Below, piece by piece: positions 46,226-54,757 of a DNA stretch of 64,000 bases. The stretch lies in the NCBI GenBank assembly GCA_030919125.1, contig CP121470.1, forward strand, positions 1,596,391-1,660,390, read 5' to 3'. The notes beneath the pieces are model-generated. The model saw nothing but the letters and a program-made list of their open reading frames with translations, searched no databases and had not been told where the DNA came from. The first letter of the stretch is position 1, and each line of letters opens with the position of its first letter. Origin of the DNA: Methanoregula sp. SKADARSKE-2 (GTDB lineage Archaea; Halobacteriota; Methanomicrobia; Methanomicrobiales; Methanospirillaceae). The position numbers and the translations under genes were made by a program.

Positions 46226-46444
46226 TTAGGAATTCGTCGACGGATCTCTGAATCGTATCACTACCCTATCAGAAGTACCACTCAAAACGCCAGGGTTCAA
46301 GATTGTGAGCAAGCACCGGACATGCGGCAATAAGCGTTCTCGCTCATAAACTTTCCTAGTCAGGTGCATGCTTTTATCGGGATCTTTCGGCTCGACGATG
46401 TTGAACCCGAAGGGCTGATCGAAGTCGACATTATCCTTCACCAC
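46226..46444 (-). CDS. Possible small protein upstream of the lipoprotein gene
   Basis: A 72-codon frame with GTG start at 46444 (MVKDNVDFDQPFGFNIVEPK) preceded by GGAGGT about 10 bases upstream, and ending 20 bases before the lipoprotein gene on the same strand. It has no recognised family, and the second half (LLPHVRCLLTILNPGVLSGT) is plausible but not distinctive. It may be the first gene of a small operon or a chance frame. Nothing else was recognised up to 46744. Confidence 0.3.
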   Translation of the reverse strand: MVKDNVDFDQPFGFNIVEPKDPDKSMHLTRKVYERERLLPHVRCLLTILNPGVLSGTSDRVVIRFRDPSTNS

Positions 46445-46744
46445 CCCGACAACCTCCCGACATCTTCAGCAGGATACAATGGCAGTTTAGATCTTCTTCT
46501 TCCTCCCTTCGAAGCGGGTTTTCTTTTTAGAGACCATGAGACCCCCTCCAAACGATTGTGGGGATCTCCCTCGCTTTTACTCTTTCACCCCGTGATTCGC
46601 AAGACGATTGAACGTATCCCCTTGCAGCAACGCCGGTCGAGGTCTTCCCGGTAGCAGAACAGACCATTGAGAGAACAAAAACTTACCCTGATATCAAAAA
46701 TCCTTTCTGGATTTGGGGGCTGAAAAGAGTAGATTCCCCAAAAA

Positions 46745-47941
46745 TTATTTGTTGGTGTGAACGACTTTTGCCGGCGGGAAGCCGTTGAAGTACGTGGACG
46801 AGGCGTGGGAGTAGGCCCCGATATTCTCCGAGTACACGAGATCGTTGATATCCAGTTCAGGGAGTTCTGCCGAGAGGGTGATGGTATCGAAGGCATCGCA
46901 GGTGGGCCCGAAGACCGCCGAGATCTGCTTCTCGCCCTCCTTGAATGCGAGGACCGGGTAGAGGACGTGGTCGAAGACCTGCCCGGAGTACGTGTGGTAG
47001 ACCCCGTCGTTGATGTAGTACGAGGGCTTGCCGTCCCGGAAGGCCTTGCCCACGACTTTTGCCACGACCGTGCACGCGTTTGCAACGAGGAACCGGCCCG
47101 GTTCCGCAAGGATCTGCATGTCGTCCGGGAAGAGCCGGGCGATCTCGGTCTTGAGCTTCTTTGCAAGGACCTCGAAGGACTTCACCTCCGGGTGGTACTT
47201 GACCGGGAAGCCGCCGCCAATGTCGAGGATCCGGATCTTTTTGCCGGTCCGGGTCTCGGTCTCCTTTATGATGTTTGCCGAGATCTCGAGGGCCTCGACA
47301 TAGTTGGCGAAGTTGGTGCACTGGCTCCCGACATGGAAACTCAGCCCCTCTACCACGAGGCCCAGGGCGAAGGCTTCTGCGATAAGGTCAACCGCCTGGC
47401 CCGGGTCGGCGCCGAACTTTGACGAGAGCTCGACCATGGATCCGGTGTTCGGGACCCGGATCCGGAGGACGAGACCGGCATGAGGCGCGTGTTTTCTGAT
47501 CTTTTTGAGTTCTTCACAATTGTCAAAGGTGACGAGCGGCTTGTACTGGTCGAGGGTCTCTAACGTCTCGATCGGTTTGATCGTGTTGGCGTAGATGATC
47601 TTGTCCCAGATCCAGTCCTGGCGCTCCTTGGCCGGCATCTCCCTGATATTCTCGTACACGATCATGAACTCGGGCATGGAGGCGACATCGAAGCTTGCCC
47701 CGGCCTTGAACAAGGTCTTCACGATCTCAGGGTTCGAGTTCGCCTTGACCGCGAAGTACGCCTGCACCTGGGGCAGGTGTTTTTTGAACTCCTGGTAGTT
47801 CTTGCGGAGCTTCGCATGGTCGATCACAAAGATGGGTGTCCCCTCTTCGCGTGCCAGTCTCTGCAGCAGCTCCTTCCTCTCCTCAGCTAAATGCGGGACA
47901 TCGTCACACGCGTCCGCCTTGGCCTTCTCCTTCTTCTTCAT
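46745..47941 (-). CDS. PLP-dependent ornithine/lysine/arginine decarboxylase (fold III)
   Basis: About 398 residues from ATG 47941 (MKKKEKAKADACDDVPHLAE) behind GGGAGC; the longer frame to 48043 was rejected. It has the alanine-racemase-like barrel with the PLP lysine in VQAYFAVKANSNPEIVKTLF (about residue 75), the HVGSQCTN motif, the glycine-rich ILDIGGGFPVKYHPE phosphate loop, LAEPGRFLVANACTVV, and the active-site Cys-Asp in FGPTCDAFDTI. These are the marks of eukaryotic-type ornithine decarboxylase and its lysine- or arginine-using relatives, which make polyamines. The exact substrate is not decided by the residues seen. It diverges from uvrB; an inverted repeat lies between them. Confidence 0.85.
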   Translation of the reverse strand: MKKKEKAKADACDDVPHLAEERKELLQRLAREEGTPIFVIDHAKLRKNYQEFKKHLPQVQAYFAVKANSNPEIVKTLFKAGASFDVASMPEFMIVYENIREMPAKERQDWIWDKIIYANTIKPIETLETLDQYKPLVTFDNCEELKKIRKHAPHAGLVLRIRVPNTGSMVELSSKFGADPGQAVDLIAEAFALGLVVEGLSFHVGSQCTNFANYVEALEISANIIKETETRTGKKIRILDIGGGFPVKYHPEVKSFEVLAKKLKTEIARLFPDDMQILAEPGRFLVANACTVVAKVVGKAFRDGKPSYYINDGVYHTYSGQVFDHVLYPVLAFKEGEKQISAVFGPTCDAFDTITLSAELPELDINDLVYSENIGAYSHASSTYFNGFPPAKVVHTNK

Positions 47942-48002
47942 GATCGCTCCCACCTTTTTTGTACAATGTTTTATCCCACAGTTAAGAAGTTTTTCACTTG
48001 GC

Positions 48003-48051
48003 AAACGATTTTTGGCATGGCGATTTGAGATATCTCCACGCAAAATCGTTT
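48003..48051. repeat. Inverted repeat between the decarboxylase and uvrB
   Basis: AAACGATTTT at 48003-48012 and its exact complement AAAATCGTTT at 48042-48051 form a 10-bp arm repeat with a 29-base centre. The same decamer occurs in the non-coding region at 57889-57898. It could be an operator, a stem-loop in a leader, or part of a dispersed intergenic element. Confidence 0.5.
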
Positions 48052-48197
48052 CCCACCGCGCTTCTTTGCTGTGCCGAAGCCCGATTTGGGCGTAATGCCG
48101 GTACCGGGCCCCCCAGGCCCGGAGGCAGGATCGCGCCCTAAATTAACGTGCCGCATCCCTATCCATTATTATATCCAGGTCCGAACTCCTTAGCAAC

Positions 48198-50300
48198 GTG
48201 TCCTCGTTCGAACTCGTATCCCCGTTCCGACCGGCCGGCTCGCAGCCGGAGGCTATCAAAAAACTGAACGATGGTCTTGTGACCGGCGATCAGTACCAGA
48301 CCCTCCTGGGTGTCACCGGTTCCGGCAAGACCTTTACCATGGCAAATGTGATCGTGACCTCCGACCGGCCCACGCTCGTGCTCGCGCACAACAAGACCCT
48401 CGCCGCCCAGCTGTACCAGGAGTTCTGCGACTTCTTCCCGCACAACCTGGTGGAGTACTTCGTCTCCTACTACGATTATTACCAGCCGGAGTCCTACCTC
48501 CCGGCAAAGGACCAGTACATTGAGAAGGACTCGGCCATCAACCCCAAGATCGAGATGATGCGCCTCTCGGCAACCGCATCGCTCTCGTACCGGCGCGATG
48601 TGATCGTCGTCGCCTCGGTCTCCTGTATCTATGGTCTTGGCAACCCGGAGAACATCCGGAAGATGGGGTTCGAGCTCGCGACCGGTCAGGAGATCGGGCG
48701 CAGTGATCTCCTGGGAAAACTCCTCGACATCCAGTTCGAGCGGAACGATATAGATCTGATGCCCGGGAGGTTCCGGGTCAAGGGTGACACCATCGACATC
48801 GTGCCCGGGTACTTCAACGACATCATCAGGATCGAGATGTTCGGGAACGAGATCGAGCGGATCCTCGAGGTGGACAAGAATACGGGCGAGAAGAGAGCGG
48901 AGATGAAGTATTTCTACGTGTACCCGGCCCGGCACTTCGTCACACCAGAGAGCGCACGGATCCGGGCCCTGCAGTCGATCCGGGCGGAGCTCGATGAGGT
49001 CCTTCCGACCCTCGGGCCCATCGAGCGATTCCGGCTCGAACAGCGGACCAACTACGATCTCGAGATGATAGAGGAGACCGGGTCCTGCAAGGGGATCGAG
49101 AACTACTCCCGGCATTTTGACGGCCGGAGTGCGGGCGAGAAACCCTACTGTCTCCTCGACTACTTCCCGGACGACTTCCTGATGATCATCGATGAGAGCC
49201 ACCAGATGATCCCGCAGCTCCACGGGATGTACAACGGCGATCGTTCGCGCAAGAAGGCGCTGATCGATTACGGATTCCGGCTCCCGAGCGCGTACGACAA
49301 CCGGCCCCTCCGGTTCCACGAGTTCGAGCAGTACATGGCAAACGTCATCTTCGTCTCGGCGACCCCGGGAGAGTACGAGCTCACGAAGAGCGACCAGCTG
49401 GTGGAGCAGATCATCCGCCCGACCGGCCTTGTCGATCCGGTGGTCGAGGTCCGGCCTATCGGGGGCCAGATGGGGGATGTCATCCGCGAGGTCACCGCTG
49501 CCGTGGGACGGGGCGACCGGGCCCTCATCACCACGCTCACGAAGAAACTGGCCGAGGAGCTCTCGGGGTTCCTCGCGGACCAGGGGGTAAGAACCCGGTA
49601 CCTCCACTCCGAGATCCAGACGCTGGAGCGGAGCGAGATCATCCGGGAGCTCCGGCTCGGCAAGTTCGACGTCCTTGTCGGGATCAACCTCCTGCGGGAA
49701 GGCCTCGACATCCCCGAGGTCGGGTACATAGGGATCCTGGACGCGGACAAGGAGGGCTTCCTCCGGGATTCCCGGAGCCTCATCCAGATCATCGGCCGGG
49801 CAGCCCGGAACGTGAACTCGAAGGTTATCCTGTACGCCGACCGGGTGACCGACTCGATGAAAAACGCGATCACCGAGACGAAGCGAAGGCGCAACCTCCA
49901 GCTCGCCTACAACACCGGGCACCATATCGTACCAAAGACGATCATCAAGCCGGTGAAAGAGAAGGAGGCAGATATCCGGGATGTCAAGCACGTCCCGAAG
50001 TCGGAGATCCCGAATGTGGTGATCGAGCTCGAGGTGCAGATGAACCGAGCAGCGGAGAGCCTCGACTTCGAGCGGGCGATCGCGATCAGGGACCAGATCA
50101 AAAAACTGAACGCCCGAATGGGAGAGGTCGGGAAGGCGGGGGTGGAGAAGCCTCCGGAAGGACCGGGGAGGGGGCCGGTAAAACGAGAACCCGCTGGCTC
50201 GAGACCTACACGGAAGAGGCCGGTAAGAGAAAAACCGGAAGAGACCGGTGGCCTCTCCGCAAAGCGGGTAAAACCTGCCACGAGAAAAGGGCCTGCCTGA
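48198..50300 (+). CDS. uvrB: Excinuclease ABC subunit B
   Basis: A full-length 700-residue UvrB, the damage-verifying helicase-like subunit that loads UvrC. It starts at GTG 48198 (MSSFELVSPFRPAGSQPEAI). A TATA box, ATTATTATAT at 48165-48174, is centred 28 bases before, so the mRNA is probably leaderless. Motifs are Walker A in LLGVTGSGKTFTMANVIVTS, the beta-hairpin YYDYYQPESYLPAKDQYIEK, DEAH-like LMIIDESHQMIPQL, motif V/VI in GINLLREGLDIPEVG and SLIQIIGRAARNVNSKV, and the C-terminal UVR domain AIAIRDQIKKLNARMGEVG. The last 50 residues are a basic Pro/Lys/Arg tail. The HD gene follows after 30 bases, likely in one operon. Confidence 0.97.
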   Translation: MSSFELVSPFRPAGSQPEAIKKLNDGLVTGDQYQTLLGVTGSGKTFTMANVIVTSDRPTLVLAHNKTLAAQLYQEFCDFFPHNLVEYFVSYYDYYQPESYLPAKDQYIEKDSAINPKIEMMRLSATASLSYRRDVIVVASVSCIYGLGNPENIRKMGFELATGQEIGRSDLLGKLLDIQFERNDIDLMPGRFRVKGDTIDIVPGYFNDIIRIEMFGNEIERILEVDKNTGEKRAEMKYFYVYPARHFVTPESARIRALQSIRAELDEVLPTLGPIERFRLEQRTNYDLEMIEETGSCKGIENYSRHFDGRSAGEKPYCLLDYFPDDFLMIIDESHQMIPQLHGMYNGDRSRKKALIDYGFRLPSAYDNRPLRFHEFEQYMANVIFVSATPGEYELTKSDQLVEQIIRPTGLVDPVVEVRPIGGQMGDVIREVTAAVGRGDRALITTLTKKLAEELSGFLADQGVRTRYLHSEIQTLERSEIIRELRLGKFDVLVGINLLREGLDIPEVGYIGILDADKEGFLRDSRSLIQIIGRAARNVNSKVILYADRVTDSMKNAITETKRRRNLQLAYNTGHHIVPKTIIKPVKEKEADIRDVKHVPKSEIPNVVIELEVQMNRAAESLDFERAIAIRDQIKKLNARMGEVGKAGVEKPPEGPGRGPVKREPAGSRPTRKRPVREKPEETGGLSAKRVKPATRKGPA

Positions 50301-50330
50301 GATGGCAGGCTGGGATGGGGAGGGAGGGGA

Positions 50331-50915
50331 ATGGATAAAAAATTCGAGGAGATCGCCCGTTTTGCAGAGCGCTCCGGTGCAGAGGCCGGCTCGCACGGCT
50401 TCGATCACACGCTGCGGGTCGCCCGGCTCTGCGGGATCATCGGAGAGAGGGAAGGCGCAGACCCCGGCATCCTGATCCCCGCAGCCCTCCTCCACGATAT
50501 CGCCCGGCCTGCCGAGAGAGGACGGGGAGTCCCGCATGAGATCGAAGGGGCCCGGGTGGCAGAGGAGTTTCTCCGGTCAACCGGGTACGATCCCGCTCTC
50601 ATCCCGGCGATCGTAGATGCGATCCGGACCCACCGGTTCCGGTCTGACGAGAAGCCGGCCACACGGGAAGCAGAGATCCTCTCGGACGCGGACAAACTCG
50701 ATGCCATGGGTGCGGTCGGGATCGCACGGACGTTCATGCGGGCCGGGGAAGATGGCGGGGAGATGCAGGATGCCATCGACCATTTTCACGAGAAGCTCCT
50801 CCGGTTGCACGATCATGTGCACACGGATACGGCCCGGCAGATCGCGGCGGGGCGGCACGCCTTCCTGACCGCTTTCCTCCGAGAACTCGGGGAGGAGACC
50901 CGAAAGGAACGATGA
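50331..50915 (+). CDS. HD-domain phosphohydrolase
   Basis: A 194-residue HD-superfamily protein behind a strong ribosome site (GGGAGGGGA just before ATG 50331), 30 bases after uvrB. Metal ligands are in SHGFDHTLRVARLCGIIGER (H), PAALLHDIARPAERGRGVPH (H-D) and EILSDADKLDAMGAVGIART (D). The form resembles YedJ/YpgQ-type HD hydrolases that act on nucleotides or phosphate esters. Co-transcription with uvrB suggests nucleotide handling around repair, as an inference. Length and all ligands are normal. Confidence 0.85.
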   Translation: MDKKFEEIARFAERSGAEAGSHGFDHTLRVARLCGIIGEREGADPGILIPAALLHDIARPAERGRGVPHEIEGARVAEEFLRSTGYDPALIPAIVDAIRTHRFRSDEKPATREAEILSDADKLDAMGAVGIARTFMRAGEDGGEMQDAIDHFHEKLLRLHDHVHTDTARQIAAGRHAFLTAFLRELGEETRKER

Positions 50916-51303
50916 CCGGAGGGGAGAGGCTGCCTTCTTCTTTAAAGTCTTGACCAGAAGTCCAATCTCCCGATGCTGATCTTCCAGACCTGAAAAAGGA
51001 ACGCGTGAGCGGTGTGGAGTTTAAAAAAAACCTGCGGTTCTCTCTCCTCCGGGCCGGAAGGTTACGCCCGGATGCGATCCTGACCGGCGGGAGGGTGAAT
51101 CGGGAACATTTTTCTCAATCCTGAACGGGCTCTTGGATCGGCACGATGCCCCCCGACCGTGAGAACGGGGGTACGCCATCGTCGCGACCGGGCCTTTCTG
51201 CTGCTCCCGGTCCTCTTCCCCTCGCTGTACGGTGGGAGAAGCGAGAAGTGGACAGAAGAACCTGCTATCACCCGATCTGCCCGGGTGAGCGGCCCAGGTA
51301 TTT
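50916..51303. other. Intergenic region between convergent HD gene and polB
   Basis: No gene was recognised. A-runs near 51024-51030 read as T-runs behind polB only beyond its end and could terminate it. Open frames here lack coding character. Confidence 0.5.
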
Positions 51304-53775
51304 TTATCCCAGTCCCCATTGCGACAAGGTGGTCCTGGACGGATCGATATCGTTCCAGTCCCAGCCGAGGGCTTCGATGATCCGGGAGATCGGCATCCTG
51401 ATCGTCTTCTCAAGCATCGTCTCCCAGTCGACCATGAACTCCGGGGGTACCTGGTCCCCGTACTCGAAGGCGAGGACATCGGTCTTCGGGTACTTCGCGG
51501 TCACGCACCTGATGTACACCCGCTTCGGTTTGCTCCCCCTCCCGAAGTCGGTCTTGAGATGGAGGTTTGCGTACCGGGCCGCACGGACCTGCGCATCGTC
51601 CGTCTCGTACTCGTGGAGCCCTTTCCCGATCCCGCCGGGGATCCCGACCTGGTCGAGGGAGTACTTCCCGGCCCGGTATTTTCTGATGACGCCCGCGAGG
51701 TACGCCTTGATGTTCCCGTAATCGGATCCGTCGAGGATCATCTCCATCACGTGCTGCTGCACCTCCTTGGTTATCTGGGGTGTATCGCTCCGCCGGATCT
51801 CGAAGCCCACGATATCGGTCTCGTGGACATCCTTGCCTTCCTTCCAGACGAGCGAGCCGGCGTACCGCTTCTTCTTCCCGGCCTGGAAGAACCTGGCGTA
51901 GATCTTCTCGAACTTGATCGAGAAGAAGTGCATATCGGCATTGAGTTCCCGCTTCGCAAACTCCCGGTAGCTCGCGTTGAGGGTCTTCTCAATCGCCCGG
52001 GCGGCAGCGATCGTCTCTTCCCGGTCGAGATCCTTTGGGAGCTGGACCATGCAGGAATCGGTGTCCCCGTAGATGACCGTGTACCCCTGGAGCTCGATGA
52101 CCCGCCGGGTGTGCTCGATGATCGCCCGGCCGACCGAGGTGACCGCAGAGCCGATCTCCCGGTCGAAGAGCCGGAACCGGGTGTAGCCCGAGACTCCGTA
52201 GTAGGTGTTCATGATCACCTTCAGCACGTTCTGCTGCATATCGTACAGGACGTACTCGGGCGAGCCGAAGGGGAAGGTGTTGCGGAGCGCCTTCTTCTCG
52301 TCCCGCTCTTTTAAGAGGTCCGCGATGATGCTCCGGGTCAGCCCATCCGGCTGCTTCCGGAACCGGATCCCGTTCGGGGCCCGGAGATCGCCGTCCGGAT
52401 CCTTTGTCTCGGGCGAGGCGTTGATCGTCATCATCGCCATCGGGTACAGGGATTTTAAGTCGAGGACGACCACGTTCTCGCGCACGCCCCTGCTCGGCTC
52501 AAAGACCGTCGCGCCCTCGAACTCCTCCGCGTTTGCAAACCCTTTTGAGGGGAGGACGTACTTCCCGAACGCTTTCCTCAGCACGTAGACATCGATCACG
52601 TTCGACGAGTTGAGCGTCTTGTCGAGCGGGCAGCCGACGTACCGGGCGATCTCCCGGTAGAAATCGACGATGTTGTCTTTTTTGTTGATCGCAACGCAGA
52701 GCTCGACGTCCTTGAAGTTGTACTCGACAAGGAGGGCAGGCGCCGTCTTCCAGAGCCCCGAGATCGTCCCAGTGTACCTGACCTTCTGCTCGCCCACCTC
52801 TTCGAGCGCGACCGCGTCGAGCCGGTACGACTCCTTCTGGGAGAGGTGCATCTTCTTGTAGCCGGTGAGGAGATCGAAAAGGGCCCTCCCCCGGAGGGCG
52901 CTCCGCTCGGATTGGCCGGGGAGGCGTGCGAGCTGCGTGGACGGGAGCCCGAGTTTCTCCATGCGGCCGGTGATATACGGCATGTCGAAGTCCATAAAGT
53001 TCCAGCCGGAGAGGACATCCGGGTCCCGGGTGGCGATGTACTTCGCAAACGCTTTGAGCATCTCCTGCTCGGTCGCGTACGTGCAGACCGTGTGCATCCC
53101 TTTCCGGAAGCAGCCGTTGACGAGCCCGCCCGACTCGATCTTCTCATCGATCTCCTGCAAAGCCCCGTCGCTTCTGAAGAGGAAGGTCGTGTAGTCGGTA
53201 TCGAACGAGTCGTAGCAGGTGATGCAGATGATCGCGTCCCGCTGCGTCTCGGGGAACCCCCGCTCGTCCTCGCACTCGATATCGATCATGCAGGTCCGGG
53301 CCGGGGCGTCGACCTCTGCGGGCCGGAGTTCGCGGTAGTCGATGGTCTCCGCAGGGGCGCAGACCCCCCCGGTCAGCCCGGTGTCGATCATGAACCGGGT
53401 GGCAAACGGGATGTCGGCCTCGAAATGCCGGTACCGTTCCCTCACGTCCCGGACATCGGTCGGCTGCCGGGTAAAGATCCGGGCAAGGTGCTCGCCCCGG
53501 ATCGAGCGGTACGTTGGACCGGCCTGGACCGTTGCCTGCGGGGGCGGGGTCTTCTCCTGCGCCTCGTCTGCAGGCGCGTAAAAGTACGGCTGGAACCCGT
53601 TGACATCGATCTGGATCGCGTTGCCCTGCACATCCCGGCCGAAGATATGGATGACCGGGCCGTTTGCCACCTTGCTGTACTCGACCTGGTTGATCGCGAT
53701 CTTTACGCCCACGTTCTGCTCGGGCTGAGGGGAGCTTGTCGAGCAGATGTCTGCGAATGTCGACTGCGCAGTCAT
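51304..53775 (-). CDS. polB: Family B DNA polymerase
   Basis: About 823 residues from ATG 53775, which overlaps the stop of the upstream dehydrogenase gene (ATGA), so the two are co-translated. The proofreading exonuclease has Exo I (CMIDIECEDERGFPET), Exo II (LSGWNFMDFDMPYITGRMEK) and Exo III (VEYNFKDVELCVAI). The polymerase domain has motif A (VVLDLKSLYPMAMMTINASP), motif B (KVIMNTYYGVSGYTRFRLFD) and motif C (VIYGDTDSCMVQLPKDL). The last residues (SRTTLSQWGLG) resemble a PCNA-binding tail. It is a replicative or repair polymerase and intact. The longer open frame to 53862 was rejected in favour of the overlapping ATG. Confidence 0.95.
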   Translation of the reverse strand: MTAQSTFADICSTSSPQPEQNVGVKIAINQVEYSKVANGPVIHIFGRDVQGNAIQIDVNGFQPYFYAPADEAQEKTPPPQATVQAGPTYRSIRGEHLARIFTRQPTDVRDVRERYRHFEADIPFATRFMIDTGLTGGVCAPAETIDYRELRPAEVDAPARTCMIDIECEDERGFPETQRDAIICITCYDSFDTDYTTFLFRSDGALQEIDEKIESGGLVNGCFRKGMHTVCTYATEQEMLKAFAKYIATRDPDVLSGWNFMDFDMPYITGRMEKLGLPSTQLARLPGQSERSALRGRALFDLLTGYKKMHLSQKESYRLDAVALEEVGEQKVRYTGTISGLWKTAPALLVEYNFKDVELCVAINKKDNIVDFYREIARYVGCPLDKTLNSSNVIDVYVLRKAFGKYVLPSKGFANAEEFEGATVFEPSRGVRENVVVLDLKSLYPMAMMTINASPETKDPDGDLRAPNGIRFRKQPDGLTRSIIADLLKERDEKKALRNTFPFGSPEYVLYDMQQNVLKVIMNTYYGVSGYTRFRLFDREIGSAVTSVGRAIIEHTRRVIELQGYTVIYGDTDSCMVQLPKDLDREETIAAARAIEKTLNASYREFAKRELNADMHFFSIKFEKIYARFFQAGKKKRYAGSLVWKEGKDVHETDIVGFEIRRSDTPQITKEVQQHVMEMILDGSDYGNIKAYLAGVIRKYRAGKYSLDQVGIPGGIGKGLHEYETDDAQVRAARYANLHLKTDFGRGSKPKRVYIRCVTAKYPKTDVLAFEYGDQVPPEFMVDWETMLEKTIRMPISRIIEALGWDWNDIDPSRTTLSQWGLG

Positions 53776-54704
53776 CCGGATCCCACCGCTTCCCGGCAGA
53801 GGCCGCCCGCGAACTCCCCTGCCTCCTCCATCTTTGCCCCCTCCCATGCGTCGAGTTTCCATTCGTCAATCTTCCGGATCCCATTTCTGTCGACCTGGAC
53901 CGGCACGCCAAGCGAGCATCCCGAGAGGCCGTACTCCCCTTCAAGGACCGAGGAACAGATCGCCTCTTCCCGAGAATCCGCAAGCACCATCCGGACGAGC
54001 TCGGCGATGTGGTGTGAGGGGCCGAAGACCGTCCCGCCCTTTCCTCGGATCACCTCCATGCTCGCCCCGCGGAGGCGGAGGAGGATCTCGTCCCGCTCCG
54101 GATGGGGAATTTTCTCCGAAAGCCGTGAGAAGACCGGCACCTGGTGCTCGCCATGCTCGCCCAGCACGGCAGGACCAGAGGGGGCGGGCCTCCGGGGCGC
54201 AGGAGTGAGGTGAGGCCCATGGGACTGGTCCGCAGCACCCGCGAAGATCCGGGCCTGGAGAGCAATTTCGAACCGGGCGCTGTCGAGCTGGCCGCCAAAG
54301 CCGATGCATCGCTCCCGGTCGATCCCCATCCGGTCGCAGAGATAAAAGTTTATCGCGTCCATCGGGTTTGTTATCGTGATGAGGATCCCGGAGAACCCCT
54401 TCATCAGCCCCACAAACTCCCGGGCCGGCCCGAGGTTTGCGTGGAGGAGATCGGCCCGGGACTTCACCGAAGGGTTCCGCGGGAGGCCGGCCGAGAATAT
54501 ACAGATATCGGCATCCTTCATCTCCTCCTTCCGGGTGCTGATGGCGAGATCGAGCCCGGTGTGGCTGAGGTCGAGCACCTGCGCCCTCAGGAGATCTGCT
54601 GCACTCTCGCAGAGGACAAGTTCACGGGCAAAGCCCCGGGTTGCTGCGAGATAAGCGACCTCCCCGCCGATCCTCCCCGCCCCCATCACTGCAAGCCGCG
54701 CCAT
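53772..54704 (-). CDS. mdh: Malate/lactate dehydrogenase family protein
   Basis: About 310 residues from ATG 54704 (MARLAVMGAGRIGGEVAYLA), with the NAD-binding G-x-G-x-x-G. Catalytic elements follow: GLPRNPSVKSRADLLHANLG (Arg loop), ILITITNPMDAINFYLCDRM (Asn), FGGQLDSARFEIALQAR (Asp-Ser-Ala-Arg) and the His in VLGEHGEHQVPVFSRL. Between the last two lies an unusual Pro/His-rich stretch (ADQSHGPHLTPAPRRPAPSG) where a short charged helix is expected, possibly from two small compensating indels. It interconverts malate or a related 2-hydroxyacid with NAD(P). A TATA box centred 28 bases upstream and shared with pyrD indicates leaderless transcription. polB overlaps its stop. Confidence 0.82.
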   Translation of the reverse strand: MARLAVMGAGRIGGEVAYLAATRGFARELVLCESAADLLRAQVLDLSHTGLDLAISTRKEEMKDADICIFSAGLPRNPSVKSRADLLHANLGPAREFVGLMKGFSGILITITNPMDAINFYLCDRMGIDRERCIGFGGQLDSARFEIALQARIFAGAADQSHGPHLTPAPRRPAPSGPAVLGEHGEHQVPVFSRLSEKIPHPERDEILLRLRGASMEVIRGKGGTVFGPSHHIAELVRMVLADSREEAICSSVLEGEYGLSGCSLGVPVQVDRNGIRKIDEWKLDAWEGAKMEEAGEFAGGLCREAVGSG

Positions 54705-54725
54705 CCGGTTACAATATGCGTATGC

Positions 54726-54737
54726 TAATAATAAATA
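54726..54737. promoter_or_regulatory. Shared bidirectional TATA region of mdh-polB and pyrDK
   Basis: TAATAATAAATA lies midway in the 53-bp gap between the two divergent start codons (54704 and 54758). Its centre is 28 bases from the mdh ATG and 26 bases from the pyrD ATG, the distance expected from an archaeal TATA box to a transcript start. Both mRNAs would therefore be leaderless and compete for one promoter. Confidence 0.6.
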
Positions 54738-54757
54738 ACGACTATTTTCTCTATGGA

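Noticed and set aside
48159..50537. 792-codon open frame on the minus strand over uvrB
   Set aside because: Antisense shadow of uvrB and the HD gene; no domain, while both sense genes are clear.
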